A stretch of 29,211 bases of DNA from assembly GCA_027596945.1 (NCBI GenBank), contig JADGJH010000123.1, positions 1 to 29,211 of the forward strand, read 5' to 3'. The position numbers and the translations under genes were made by a program. The notes beneath the pieces were generated by a model. It was given only the letters and a program-made list of their open reading frames with translations. It searched no databases and was not told the DNA's origin. The DNA is from Physocladia obscura. Lineage: Eukaryota; Chytridiomycota; Chytridiomycetes; Chytridiales; Chytriomycetaceae. This document shows, in pieces, positions 1-11,975 of the stretch (position 1 is its first letter; each line of letters begins with the position of its first letter).

Positions 1-2712
1 TGGAATAAAATGATGTTAGGGTATATTTTGGGTTTTATCTCATGCACTCCACCACAGAGTAATGCAGATTTCAACAAAGATTGCTGGATGGTCAAAAATT
101 TCTGGTACATAATGATGTGATTGATCTATTTACTGATTTTTCTGACAGATTTATTGCAGATGCTGGCAATTGTTGTTATTGGCATCAAATGAAAAAACAA
201 GTTATAGATGGTGTGAACCTTTGTGTTCTCTGATGCATGCTTGGCTGTTGCAAGTGACTAAAGCTCTCCAACACTTCCATCTCCTTTCATTTTTCTTGGT
301 TGATTTTCATTTTCAACAAAATAGACAATATTTGAAACTTTGGCTTTCTGCCATGTTTTTTGAGGCTAAAAGGTGTATCTTTTAAAGCTTTGATAAACTC
401 ATTGAGAGGAATTGTATCTGGAATTTGCAAAAGGGAATTAAAAAGTCTAGTTTGAAGCAATATAAATTGATGCAGTATAAACTTTCAGAAGTATGGGATA
501 TGGAACAGTCATGTTTGGTTGTGTCCACCTGCCTTTTTTTGACAATATGGCAGCTGTTATTGTAGGTATATTGAACATTAATAAATACTGCACTTTCAAA
601 ACCATGACTAATTTGTCTGTCAGAATTTTTAATTATAGGGACTTGTAAGGAAGTGTAATTTTTTGTCAAAGAAACTTCAGCACCATGGAATTCTTTTTGA
701 GATTAATAAACATGAACTTGAATAGCAAATCAACTTGAAAGAAAATGAAATTACCTGCAGAAGATTTGATTTCAATTTTCAAATCAGTTTTTGGTATTTT
801 AAGATCAGAAACCCAAAATGTATTTGAGATTGCAGTTTTGGCTTGACTATTTCACCAAAATACTTTTTTTCAACTGCTTGCTTCATAAATTTATCTAAAT
901 ATCAATTAAAATTATCAATATTATCTGCCTGCTGAATATATTACTGGCATAAAAATGTGAAGCCATGTTACTAAAAGCAAGCCACATTTCAAATTTGGTG
1001 CTGCAAAAAGCAAATTGTGCAATTTGCACCAAACACAAAAATTCTTTCCGCTCATAGATTTTACATATTGAACCTAAAATAACAGGTTATATTTGAAACA
1101 AGTAATTATTTATTGACAGATAGCTATAAATTCTGTGAGAAATTTAGCTTGTGAAATGCTTTCCACCTCTCAGTTGGTTTTTTTGCTCAGTTGTGAAAGA
1201 TTTGCAGTTACAAAGGCAGCATTTTATGCAAGATTTTGACTAGAGTATCTTGAGAGCCAGAGAAAAACTGATCTTCATCTGGCTTGCCAAGCAACAGACT
1301 CCTGAAAATAATTTTTTATAAAGTTTTGAAAAAAGAAATCCTTGATTCCATTTTTCAGTAGGTTCTTATTAATATTTGAGGAATTAAATTGTAAATAAAA
1401 AATTGGGAACAAGCATAAGGTTCTGGTAAGTAGTAGAAGAGTTGAGTATGGATGCTAGTAGTTGTTTTGGCTTGAGTCAACTAATTCTCAAAACTAAATT
1501 ATAGTGTTCAAAATTAAAGTATGAGATTGAAATTGGAGCTTAAAGTTTAATAATTGATTAAGAGTTTGTTAATATAAAATGACCAATAATAAAATGAAGA
1601 AAGGTATTGGGGTTAAATAGTTTTGAGTAGAAAGAAAATGAATAATAAAGAATAAAAGGCATTTCAAATAAAAATGGGTTGAAAGTGGTTGGAAATCACT
1701 TGAATTGCTTTGAATACTTGAAAATGATTGAAGGCTTGAGATAATTCTGGAAAATTCGTTAAGAAAGATTGAACATTGCTCAGTCAACAAAGAAGTGATG
1801 AAATTAATTTACAGCGAGACACAATATTTGACTAGACAAATTTTCTCCAACTATCTGATATTGAGCCTACCAAGAAATTGTTAAATACAAAATTTAATTT
1901 CAATAATTAAAAGAGCTGACAAATAATAAACACTTCTTCTCAAAGCTGAGAATCATAGACAAAGTCTTCAAATAGTTCATACATACAATTTACAATTATC
2001 CCACTTGATTCAATTACAGTACGATACTTTGATGTGTTTGTGAAAAAAATAATTTCTGGCATTTGTGTGATTGAAAATGGAAGACCAGCCAAAGTGATCA
2101 GCAGAATTTTTTTGATGTATTTCCACTGGTGTTATCATTGAAAATGGACAATAGAACAGTGATGTTAAATATAATGATTTATATTTCGATATAAAAAATT
2201 GAATGCACTACATAGGATTTAATAATTATATTATATATTCTTATGTGTGCGAAATTGGAAGAAAAATTGTTTATTTGACAGGCGCATGACCAAGAAATTG
2301 TACAACGGAAATAGAGAAAATTCGACTTCCAACTTTGTCTCATAAGTTCGAATCAGAAATTAAATTAATATAGAATAGTTTAAATGAGGCACAAGTATGG
2401 GGTTTTTATTTAGTGTTGTTCTATTTCGGAAAAATAAACAAGTTTTTAACTAAAATTATCAAAAGCACCACGTAAACAATTCGTACGGAATCTGCAGGCG
2501 CAGGATTCAATAAGTGAATACATGGCGCCCATTTGCTTTTTGGTGAAGTGGTGTATTTTTAAAAAAAATTTGAAAATGTTTTCTCTTGATTATTTTGAGT
2601 GAGCGGTGCTGAATTTGTTCGTGGCTGTTTGATTTAAAATCATCAAAAATATTTGGGAATTGTTTAAAAATCTTTTTTTCCACCCATGGTATACCTCTTT
2701 TCTTTATCGATC
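1..2712. other. AT-rich gene-free stretch
   Basis: About 2.7 kb of AT-rich DNA with only short, low-complexity open frames on both strands. None has a recognisable domain, a credible chain of exons, or the higher GC content of the nearby genes. It resembles the two repeat-laden deserts farther right, so decayed transposon sequence is likely, but I could not name an element here. The 3' end of TPGS1 closes the region at 2713. Confidence 0.6.
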
Positions 2713-3766
2713 TCACGTTGTCATCTGATCCAGCAAATACATGTTCTGCAAAAATTCCATCTGAATCAGTAAAACGTATTGCTGTGCAGAATCAACAGCA
2801 ACTTCTTGCACACTGCCAAACATGCGATTAATGCACAGGTCAGTATGCTTTTTCAACGGAATATTTGACCTTGAAAATAAAAATAAAAACGCCAATTAGA
2901 ACATGCAAAAAAAAAGTTTTTGTTCACGGGATGTTTACTGTTTCAAAAAAATGAGCATTCCTTCATCCAGTTGTTTCGAAAATTCTGCACGAATTTGGGG
3001 CATATCTGAAGCTTCAAAAAAAGTATGGCAACGATGGTGGGTGATGTTAGTCGCTACAGATTGTTGTTGTTGTTTCGATTTCTTGATTACGGGCTCGAAC
3101 GACGCTTCAATGCATTTTTCAACCAAGTCAAAGAACTCTGATTGTAGTCAATAAATGTGAGAAGCTTTCCCTTTTTCCCTTTTTTTCTTTTACATTCCAC
3201 TCACCATAGTAACACAAACAGACTTTGAAATATTGCACAAAAGATTTCACAGGAACTCTTAACCCACTTTTATCACCACAAGTAAAATCAATAATCGCAT
3301 TCCCAAGCCCATACGCCGCCGCCATCGCAGCACGCTGAACAAGCGCACCAGGAAAATCAGGACACATCAATTCAAGAATTTGGTGGAAATCACATGGCCG
3401 ATATTGGCGGCTGTTGTTGTTGCTGCTGTTGTCGGTGTTAGTGCTAAATAAATCGTCGCCATGAATTGTGGCGGAAATTAGGAGCGCTGAAGCGTGTTCG
3501 GCAAATGCGAGTCGGTTACGGCGCGTACATGATATGTAGAAAAATTCTCGGAAACACACGTTTGCGCCAGTTGATATCGCATCGAAATTATCAAGAAGGT
3601 ATATTGCTGGGTTTATTGGTTTGTCATGTGAAATACGTGTCAGAATATCCTATTTTTCGAATAATAATCAAATAGAAACTGTTATGAATCTTTCTGAACA
3701 TTATGTTGTTACACTGATATAGATTGGTAAGTCATGTTCTTCCAAATACTCGTTTCCCATGGACAT
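2713..3766 (-). CDS. TPGS1: Tubulin polyglutamylase complex subunit 1 (TPGS1-like), four exons
   Basis: Hand-built model: exons 3766-3713, 3649-3205, 3137-2939 and 2869-2713 (TGA). Introns of 63, 67 and 69 bp, all GT-AG, join in phase to 284 residues; human TPGS1, from memory, is about 290. The start is ATG at 3766, with a second in-frame ATG at 3760. The N-terminus (EYLEEHDLPIYISDILTRI, then KPINPAIYLLDNF) has the RIIa/DPY30-like dimerisation pattern of TPGS1. It is followed by the basic RRNRLAFAEHASALL segment, the DFHQILELMCPDFPG block, a VPVKSFVQYFKVCL helix, and a C-terminal MEFLQNMYLLD that parallels the family's REEFLERAAALF end. In animals the subunit belongs to the TTLL1 polyglutamylase complex, which modifies axonemal tubulin. 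Assignment rests on ordered weak similarity recalled from the family, not a search. The E2 gene ends 103 bp upstream on the same strand. Confidence 0.68.
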
Positions 3767-3869
3767 TTCTAGAAAGAATACATGGACAAAATAACAAACA
3801 GAATTCAAAAATGTATTGTAATGTTTTTTACGTTTCTGCTTTTACTCTTGCCATCCATAACTCTCCTGA

Positions 3870-6314
3870 TTACAAAATCATACTCAATGGGTTCTCAATG
3901 TATCCCTTAAAGCTCTGCAACCATTTAGCCCCAACAGCGCCATCCACAACTCGGTGATCACAGCTAAGTGTAACATTAAACACTTTCTGCGCCCTGAATC
4001 CTTTGGCATTAGCACTGTCAACAACAAGCTTCTCACTGACACCTCCAACAGCAAGAATTGCCGAATGCGGGGGGTTGATAATTGCCGTGAACTCCTGGAT
4101 TCCAAACATTCCCAAGTTGCTGATTGTGAAGGATCCGCCCTGATATTCGTGCGGTTGCAGTTTACCATCGCGTGCCTTTTCTGCGAGTGACTTGACAGTA
4201 TTTGAGATTGATGAGAGGCCGCGTGATTCGGCACCTGTCACGATTGGTGTGATGAGGCCAGTTTCGGTAGCAACGGCAACGGCAATGTCAGAAGTCTGGT
4301 ATTCACGGATAAATGTTCCTTGCCATGAGCTGTTAACCGCTGGAACATCGCGTAAAGCAAGACTGGATGCTTTGATGACAAAGTCATTGACCGAAATTTT
4401 GAATTTGCCATTTGATTGCTTGTTTAGCGTCTCACGCAAGCTATTTGATTGTTTCAGCTATTTATTTGCATTGAAGAGTTACAAAGTATACTACCTCAAA
4501 ACGGAGTCAGCATTAAGTTCAATAGTCAGGTAGTAGTGTGGAATACTTTGCTTAGAGTCAGTCAAACGGCCAGCAATAACTTTTCTTATATTGCTGAGAG
4601 GGGTGTCAATGTATGTCTGGCCAGTTTCAGTTGCCGCAACAAATGGCGCTGGTGAAGATCTAGCTGCTAGAGCAACAGGGGCAGTAGACGATGCGGCCGG
4701 AACCCCTTTAAAGGAAAGAACATCTCCCTTGACAATACGTCCTTTTGGTCCAGTACCAACAATATTTTCAAGAGAAATTCCTTTAGTAGCAGCAATAAAT
4801 TTCGCTGCCGGACTTGCAATAATACGTCCTCCGCTGTGGCTAGCAGCTGGAGCCGCTGCTGGTGAAACAATAGCCACATGTGCAGCTTGTGCAACTGATG
4901 CTTCTGTAGCGGCCGCACCACCAAAACCGAGAGTGAATGACGCAAACTTTTCAACATCGGATTTCTCCTCTACAATGATACAGATTGGCTATAAAAAAAA
5001 AGAGTATGTATTTTAATAATAATTGGATTAAAGAAAATTAACTCAACTGTTCCAACAACGACATCGCGCGTACCAGCTTCGACAAAAATCTTTGCGATAT
5101 AACCATCTTCTTGGCATTCAAAGTCCATTTGAGCCTTATCAGTCTCAATTGCAACCAACGCTTCACCAGGTGATACCTTATCTCCTACTTTCTTGTTCCA
5201 GGTTCCAATGTTTCCCTGTGTCATTGTGGGTGAAAGAGCTGGCATGCCAACTAAATTGTGGGCAGGAAAATCAGCTGGGTTTGATCCAGAAACTTTTGGT
5301 GCGGATGAAGCAGTGGCAGCTGGAGCGGCGACAGAAGCAGGAGCTGAAGCTTTAGGAGTCACACCACCAATATTTTCGACTGTGAAATCGGCGAATTGAT
5401 CAACATCAGCTTTGTTTTCGGTCAGAATGCAAAGAGGCTGAAAATAAAGTAATGTCAATCAAGAGTCGAGCCAATGGAAGGTCAATTTGCGACGAAAATG
5501 CTTCTTTTTCACATCGGATGTCCTTGATATCCCAATCTCCAACAAGCGAAAGCGATTCCGACAATTTCAATGAACGTCGATAACGCGAAACGAAAAAAGG
5601 GTCGAAGAAAAAAAACTCAACTGTTCCCACTGCAACATCCTTGTCACCAGTCTTCAAAAAAGTCTGAGCCAAAAAACCCTCTTCCTGGCACTCAAAGTCC
5701 ATCTGCGCCTTGTCCGTCTCAATTTCGACGAGAACATCACCGGGACTAAGCTGGTCACCAATGGTTTTCTTCCATGCGCCAATGTTTCCTATTGGAGATA
5801 AATACAGTTTCGAAGAAATTTTGTATGAGGTAAACAAAATTTATCCCGATAGTGCAGATAAGACGGTGGCCTCACCTTGCGTCATTGTTGGCGACAGCGC
5901 AGGCATATTCATAACGACATGAGGTGGATAGGCTGAACGCAACGAACATGGGGGATTGGGAAAGAACAGTTTTGTTTTAGTTCAAGGAAAAAAAACGAAA
6001 AGCGAAGCCAACATTTCGATGCATAGGAACGCACAGATCGGATGGCGGAAAGAGCGGCCAGAGTGTGCGCGGCCGGGGACCAACTGAGATTAGCAGGGCC
6101 ATTAATAAGCAAAAACGATTATCGGCAAGAATGAGTAAAAGGGGATTGTTTACTTGCGAAACGGAATGGGCATTGAAGAATTGCATCTGGCAGCGCTGAT
6201 GGAGGCGCGCGCGCAGGACACGGCGGCAAGCGTCAGCGTTAGCGGCACCGCGGAAGATGTCGGGCGGATGACGGCGCGAACAGCTGTCGATGTGGAAGCG
6301 GAAGCGCGCAACAT
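3870..6314 (-). CDS. Pyruvate dehydrogenase E2, dihydrolipoamide acetyltransferase, two lipoyl domains
   Basis: Mitochondrial E2 core of the pyruvate dehydrogenase complex; it moves the acetyl group from lipoyl-lysine to CoA. Seven exons join in phase: 6314-6154, 6083-6013, 5932-5876, 5788-5622, 5437-5048, 4988-4495 and 4440-3870, giving about 636 residues. The N-terminus is an Arg/Ser/Ala-rich mitochondrial presequence ([17 protein letters not shown]). Lipoyl domain 1 (about 84-165) and domain 2 (about 213-295) each contain [14 protein letters not shown] and the lipoyl site [11 protein letters not shown]. The E3-binding domain follows near 330-370 ([22 protein letters not shown]). The acetyltransferase domain fills the C-terminal 230 residues, with the catalytic DHRVVDG about 30 residues from the end. 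The DKAQMDFE signature is fungal in style. Yeast Lat1 has one lipoyl domain, so two is unusual. The exon 2 donor (GTTGGC at 6012) is weak and less sure than the others. Confidence 0.95.
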
Positions 6315-6660
6315 TGGTTGGTTTTGTGATTGATTTGTTGATTCCCTGTGATTGGTGAAAGAGAATTTTGATGAAGGAGAAAAAGTGGCAAAAGCCTGTT
6401 TTCATTGCTTGATTTTCAATTTCCTCCGTTTCTCTTTCTTTTTTCCCTGTGCTCATTGTTTAACTTTCTCTCGTTTTGCCCTTGTCCTATGCACTGTCCT
6501 TTTCACCCCGTTGCCTTCTCTTTTCCTTGTCTTTGTTGGTAACAGCAAGCAATATAGTAAGCTCTGTCTATATTAGCATTTTTGTCTTGGAAAGATAGAA
6601 CAAGACGAGGCTGTTGGAACGACAATTTCGGTTTAAATTCCGAAAAAAAAAAGTGCACCA
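6315..6660. promoter_or_regulatory. Shared divergent promoter region of E2 and kynureninase
   Basis: 346 bp separate the E2 start codon (minus, 6314) from the kynureninase start codon (plus, 6661), so both promoters and 5' UTRs must lie here. The plus strand carries a long pyrimidine-rich tract (about 6420-6540, TTTCCTCCGTTTCTCTTTC and similar) and then a short A-run just before the kynureninase ATG. No canonical TATA box was convincing. The regulatory role is inferred from position only. Confidence 0.5.
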
Positions 6661-8222
6661 ATGGCAAGTTCTTCCGTTCATGCCCCGCTCAGCAAGCTGC
6701 GATCCGTTGCTGCCGCTCATGGGCTCAGTACATCGCTAGCATCGGCCGCATTTGCTGTACGGATGGACTCCGAGCTGCCAGCCGTCTACCGCGCTGACTT
6801 CAGTTTTCCTCATGTCAGCGACATCACAAAAAACATTCACCCGTCCAGAGCGCATCTGCATACTGCCGATGCCGTCTACATGATTGGAAATTCTTTGGGT
6901 TTGATGCCTGTTGCTACTCGCCGCCTTATTAATGAAGAGTTGGATGTCTGGAGCGCACGGTGACTATTTTTTAATACCTCGATTGATAAATTCCTGAATT
7001 AAAATGACTTTAGTGGGGTCAACGGTCACTTTGATCATCCACACAATCGTCCATGGGTCTCTGTTGATGATAATGTTCTCGACGAAAGCGCCCGGATCGT
7101 AGGTAAAAAACAATAATATCAAATTAAAAAATAATTTATAATATTAACAGGCGCGAATCGTTCAGAGATCGCCATCATGAATACACTCACATCAAACCTT
7201 CATTTTCTTCTCATTTCATTCTACCATCCAACGCCAACTCGCTTTAAAATCGTCATGGAAGCCAAGGCGTTCCCATCGGATGCATTCGCGTTTGCAAGCC
7301 AAGTACAATTCCACGGTTTCAAAGCGACTGACGCCATTGTTGAAATCGCGCCGCGTGATGGTGAGTTCAATCTCCGGATTGAAGATATTATTGCGACGAT
7401 TGAACGCGAAGGTGACTCTGTTGCTCTTGTGCTCTTTTCAGGAGTTCAGTATTATACGGGCCAGTTTTTCGACTTGAAGCGGATCACTGATGCTGGCCAT
7501 GCTGTTGGAGCGCGTGTTGGATTTGATCTTGCTCATGCCGTTGGGAACGTTCCACTGAGTTTGCACGACTGGGATGTTGACTTTGCTGCATGGTGCACTT
7601 ACAAGTATTTGAATGGTGGTCCTGGAAATATTGGTGGCGCTTTTGTTCATTCAAAGCACGACTCAGAAAATCTTCCAAGGTAACCTCCAAGCAAACCCAA
7701 CTGAGAAAAATATTAAAAATTTATTTTTATTTTTTCTTCGTCTGGCTATTCTTTAGATTTGCAGGCTGGTGGGGCAGTGATCCAACCACAAAATTCACCA
7801 TGGACAATCAGTTTCATGGAATTCCAGGAGCCGCGGGATATCGCGTGAGTAATCCCAGCGTCCTAGCAACAACATCTCTCCTCGGATCCCTTCAAACATT
7901 TGCCAAAACAAGCATGTACGAACTACGTGCAAGATCGCTCCTTCTTACGGCGTACCTGGAATACCTCCTCCAAGAGCTCGACGTCGAAAAGCCGGGTGTG
8001 TTTCGTATCATCACTCCATCTGATCCGGAAGCACGTGGATCCCAGCTATCGATTTTATTTGTTCCAGGTGGAACAATGGAACGCGTTTTTGACGCGCTGT
8101 TAGAGCGTGGGGTTGTTACTGATGAGAGAAGACCAGATGTTATTCGAATTAGTCCAGTACCGCTTTACTGCACATTTTTAGATGTGTTTAAGGTGTATGA
8201 GGCGCTAAAAGAAGTTATATAA
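6661..8222 (+). CDS. Kynureninase (L-kynurenine hydrolase), PLP-dependent
   Basis: Cleaves kynurenine or 3-hydroxykynurenine to anthranilate or 3-hydroxyanthranilate plus alanine, on the tryptophan-to-NAD route. Exons 6661-6959, 7014-7102, 7151-7679 and 7757-8222 join in phase to about 460 residues; the human enzyme is about 465. Recognisable blocks in order: [79 protein letters not shown] with its PLP-contacting Asp, and [12 protein letters not shown], whose Lys (about residue 281) should form the Schiff base. The end has [11 protein letters not shown] and [13 protein letters not shown]. Introns are 54, 48 and 77 bp. The first 34 residues are Ser/Ala-rich; whether they target an organelle is unclear, and a second in-frame Met lies at about residue 35. 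It shares a divergent promoter with E2, and SPT5 starts 132 bp downstream on the same strand. Confidence 0.96.
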
Positions 8223-8354
8223 ATAATAAATTGCGACGACTCATGAATTCTTTGCTTGCGAAAGGAAGCCAACTGTTTTCGATTTGTGGTGTATTGAGTT
8301 TTTTTGAAGCAAAAAACAGAACCCAAAAGACAAACAAAAAAAAAGATCCCAAAA

Positions 8355-11300
8355 ATGAGCGACCGCGACGACGACCTTGACCGTGAAGACGATGAAGAAG
8401 AGCGGGAAGAAGGCGAAGAAGACGATGAGGATCTTGATGGCGATGACGACGACGAAGACGACGACGACGATGATGATGAGGCGGAGGAGGACGTGCGCCG
8501 TCCGAAATCAAAAAAACGCAAGCGCCGCAAACCGGTCAGTTGCATTTTTCCCTCTTACGGCTGTTGATGCTTATTTATTTTTGTTTTTGTGTTTTTTTCT
8601 GTACTTGTGTTTATTCTTTTTTATTAATTAGAAAGGTAGCATCTTTATCGATGACAGTGCCGATGTAGTCGACTCGGAGGAGAGCGATGATGATGAAGAA
8701 AACGAAGATTATCTCGTCAACGACAGGGAGCTCGATAACTTCGACTACAGCGCTGAACGCGACGCCCTCGACGATCGCCGAAAGCACCTCGAAATGGACA
8801 TGCGCCGCCGCCAAAACGAGGACATGGACGCCGAAGCAATTGCTGAGAACTTCAAAAAGCGCTATTCGGGCCGTGCCAAAGCATCGTCTTTCAGGCACGC
8901 TGGCGACAACGTGGCTAGTAGAATGCTGATGCCGTCCATCAACGATCCTAAACTGTGGCTGGTGCGCTGTCGCCAGGGCCACGAAAAGACGTTGGTCATG
9001 ACGCTATGGCGAAAATATATGGAGGCTGAGGATCAGTCCAAAATCAACATCAAGTCCATTTTCACGCGTGAAAATTTACCTGGTTACATTTACATTGAAG
9101 CTCGAGAAAAAAAGCAGGTGGATTTCGCAATTGAAAATGTCAGTGGTATTTATGCTCAGGCTGTCAAAGTTATTCCCGTCGAAGATATGGTTGCTTGTCT
9201 GCGCATCAAGAAGAAGGAAATTAATTTGAAAGAAGGCGGCTGGGTCAGAGTTAAGAAAGGAAAGTATGGTGGTGATTTGGGAAAGGTGACTATTTTGCAA
9301 AAACATGAAATTATAAATTAAAAAATTTAAATGAAATTATTATATTCTTACAGATTATCGAAATTTTAGACGGTGGCGCGTCGGTGCGTGTAAAACTTGT
9401 TCCGCGACTCGACACAAGCGCCAAAGACGATTTATCTGCGCGTGTTGGAGATAAACGCAAAACTCCCGGAAGCAATTTATCTGTTCCCCCGCAAAAGCTA
9501 TTTAACCCCGAACATCTTTCCAAAGGACAATATTCGAAAATTAGCGGTGGATATCAATTCCAAAACGAAATTTTTGATCTTGACGGATATCTTGAAAAGG
9601 ATTTCAAGCTGAGCACAGTCGAAATTGACAATGTTAACCCGTCGCTTGAAGAAATAACGCGTTTTGGATCTAGTGGAACCGCTGTGGAACGTAGCGAAGA
9701 TTTGGATGCGATTGCTGCGCATGCTGGTGGTGTCGGTGGCCCCAGTGTAGCAGATTTATTCCAAGTCGGCGATAATGTTGAAATTTTTAAGGGCGATTTG
9801 ACTGGCGTCACTGGTCGTGTCTTGGCTTTGGATTCAGAAAATGTTACGATTATGCCCAAAGATGCTGGTGGATTGGGAGCAATTCGTGTCGATCCCAAAG
9901 ATATCAAAAAACGATTCGATGAAGGTGATCATGTGAAGGTTATAAATGGAATTCATGTTGGTGAGACTGGGTTGGTCATCAAAGTCGAATCAAATGTTGC
10001 TGTTGTCTTGTCTGACGCCACTTACAAGCCAGTTGAGTTCCCTTCGATAAGCAAGTCAAACCTTTCAAACTTATTATAGAAATTCTCGTTAAACATATAG
10101 ATTCAAGTATTCATCAAAGATTTACGCGGCAGAAACGAATCTTCTGCTCCAGTTACACAGCAAAGTATATATGACATTGACGATCCCGTCCAAATATCCC
10201 CGTCAGATGTAGGAATCGTCATAAAAGTAGAAGCCAACAACAACTCAATCAGCGTTCTTGACCAATGGGGAAATGTTACCAAAGTACCAGCACAACAGAT
10301 ATTGCGCAAAATTGACACGAAAAATAGTAATATGCATACTGCCACAGATGCGAATCGAAGAACAATCAGCCCCAAAGATAATGTATTGGTGAAAGACAGC
10401 GGCCGTCGTGCTGTGGTGATTTATATTCACAGATCATTCTTGTTTTGCAAATGTCGTGAAATTATGGAACATGGCGGGGTTTTTGTCACGAAGCCGCAAA
10501 ATGTAGAAAATCTGAGTGGAACTCAGGTATTATTGAAACTTTTTTATCTCTTCTTCATTAACGAAAACTAGAATGGAGGCCAGACTTTTTCAAGACCATT
10601 TGCGCCAATCGGTGGAGGAGGAGGAAGAGGTGGTTTTGGTGGTGGCGGGCGCGGACGGCGTGATCCGCTTATAAATGCCACCGTTACGATTGTTGGTGGG
10701 CCATACAAGGGTTATCTCGGCATCGTCAAAGATATGACAGCCAGTGGTGCGCGAGTCGAACTTCACACAAACTCACGAACTGTTACTGTAAATCCTGAAA
10801 TACTAAAAGTACATGGAAGCAGCGGACCAAGCCGTCCGTCGTTTGACCAAGAATCTTCGCGATATGGTGGTGATGGTGGTCGTACTCCAGGATATGGCAG
10901 TGGCTCAAGAACTCCACGGCGAAGTGATGGCGGAATTACGCCTAACCCATATGCAGACGGGTCGCGGACGCCAGGCTGGGATTCGGGAAACAAGACTCCG
11001 TATGGTGCTGGAATGTCTGGAAGTAGAACTCCTGCAAGGGAGGGATGGGATTCTGGAAGCAAGACGCCAGCCAGAACTTTACCCGATGATGACGATGATT
11101 ACGCTTTCAACCGTGGATCATCGTAAGTGTTAAAAAAAAATGAAAAACAACCAAAAAACACTAGCATTAATCAATATCCCTAGATCCAACGATCCTGAAA
11201 CTCCTTACAATCCAAACACACCACGATACGATGGTGAGACTTCATTTAACCCTGAGACACCGAGTGGATACGGCATGCCCCAAACACCAGGATCGTATCC

Positions 11301-11867
11301 GAATATGGGAAGTGTCGCCCCTACAACGAACATTCCGAATACTCCCGGCGGTAACCCGGCCACACCATATAACCCAACAACTCCATACAACCCAACAACG
11401 CCGTATGCGCCGGGTGCCATGTATAATAGTGGATTTGAACAGGCGAATACGCAAAGTGAGTTTCGCTAAAATTGAAAATATGAATCTTACAAAATTCTTT
11501 ATTTAATACAGCACAACGGCTGGAGAACTGGCTCACAACCGATATTGAAGTCATTATCAAACCTTATCGCGGCAACAGCTACAAGTCTGGAGCATTTGAT
11601 TCCAAAAATGGAGTGATTAGGGCGGTTGAAACGCCGACACTTGCGCGTGTCGTGATGCTCACTGAAGGTCGAACCGTGGAGTCTGTGCCAATAGAGTTTC
11701 TGCAGTTAACAAAACTCGAAAAGAAGGATCGCGTGAAGGTTCTCGGCGGGCCAAGGAAAGGTCAGGAAGGGGAATTAATTGCCATTGATCTGGAGGGGCT
11801 TGTCAAGTTCAGCAGTGGAGTGTTTGAACCGATTGATATGCGTTTTCTTGCGAAAATTGTTTCTTGA
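8355..11867 (+). CDS. SPT5: Transcription elongation factor SPT5 (DSIF large subunit)
   Basis: Pol II elongation factor that pairs with SPT4 and clamps the polymerase through NGN and KOW domains. Seven exons (8355-8534, 8632-9285, 9354-10031, 10101-10526, 10572-11122, 11184-11455, 11512-11867) join in phase to about 1038 residues, the usual fungal/animal size. Domains in order: a very acidic Asp/Glu N-terminus (residues 1 to about 95) with the basic patch KSKKRKRRK; the NGN domain from DPKLWLVRCRQGHEKTL (about residue 164) to VEDMV; a series of KOW modules (GGWVRVKKGKYGGDLG, FQVGDNVEIFKGDLTGVTG, EGDHVKVINGIHVGETG, GGPYKGYLGIVKDM); then a low-complexity C-terminal repeat with SRTPGW, NKTPYG and TPYNPTTPYNPTTPY, the likely substrate of CDK9-type kinases. 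A last KOW (DRVKVLGGPRKGQEGELI) closes the protein. The start is the first ATG after an A-rich leader. Introns are 45-97 bp; one donor is GTTGAG. Confidence 0.96.
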
Positions 11868-11975
11868 AAACACAAAAATTTAAATAAATATGAATGAAAG
11901 GGTAGGAGAGTTATCAAATAATCAGGAACATAGCAATGCGTTTTAAAAAATAGAAAGTATTTCTCATAATTTTTA

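Noticed and set aside
2507..2716. Minus-strand 69-codon frame just after the TPGS1 stop
   Set aside because: A splice at the GTGAGA near the stop could add it, but the TPGS1 protein is already full length and this frame has no similarity or good acceptor support.
3884..4234. Other long minus- and plus-strand frames inside the E2 catalytic exon
   Set aside because: Shadow frames; the 3870-4440 frame carries the catalytic DHRVVDG and all conserved blocks.
8304..8354. In-frame extension upstream of the SPT5 ATG
   Set aside because: The extension begins at a TTG, not an ATG; the first ATG at 8355 gives the usual acidic SPT5 start.
8165..8545. Minus-strand open frame rich in serine/arginine
   Set aside because: It is the antisense of the Asp/Glu-coding acidic start of SPT5; the serine run is a by-product of GAC/GAT codons.
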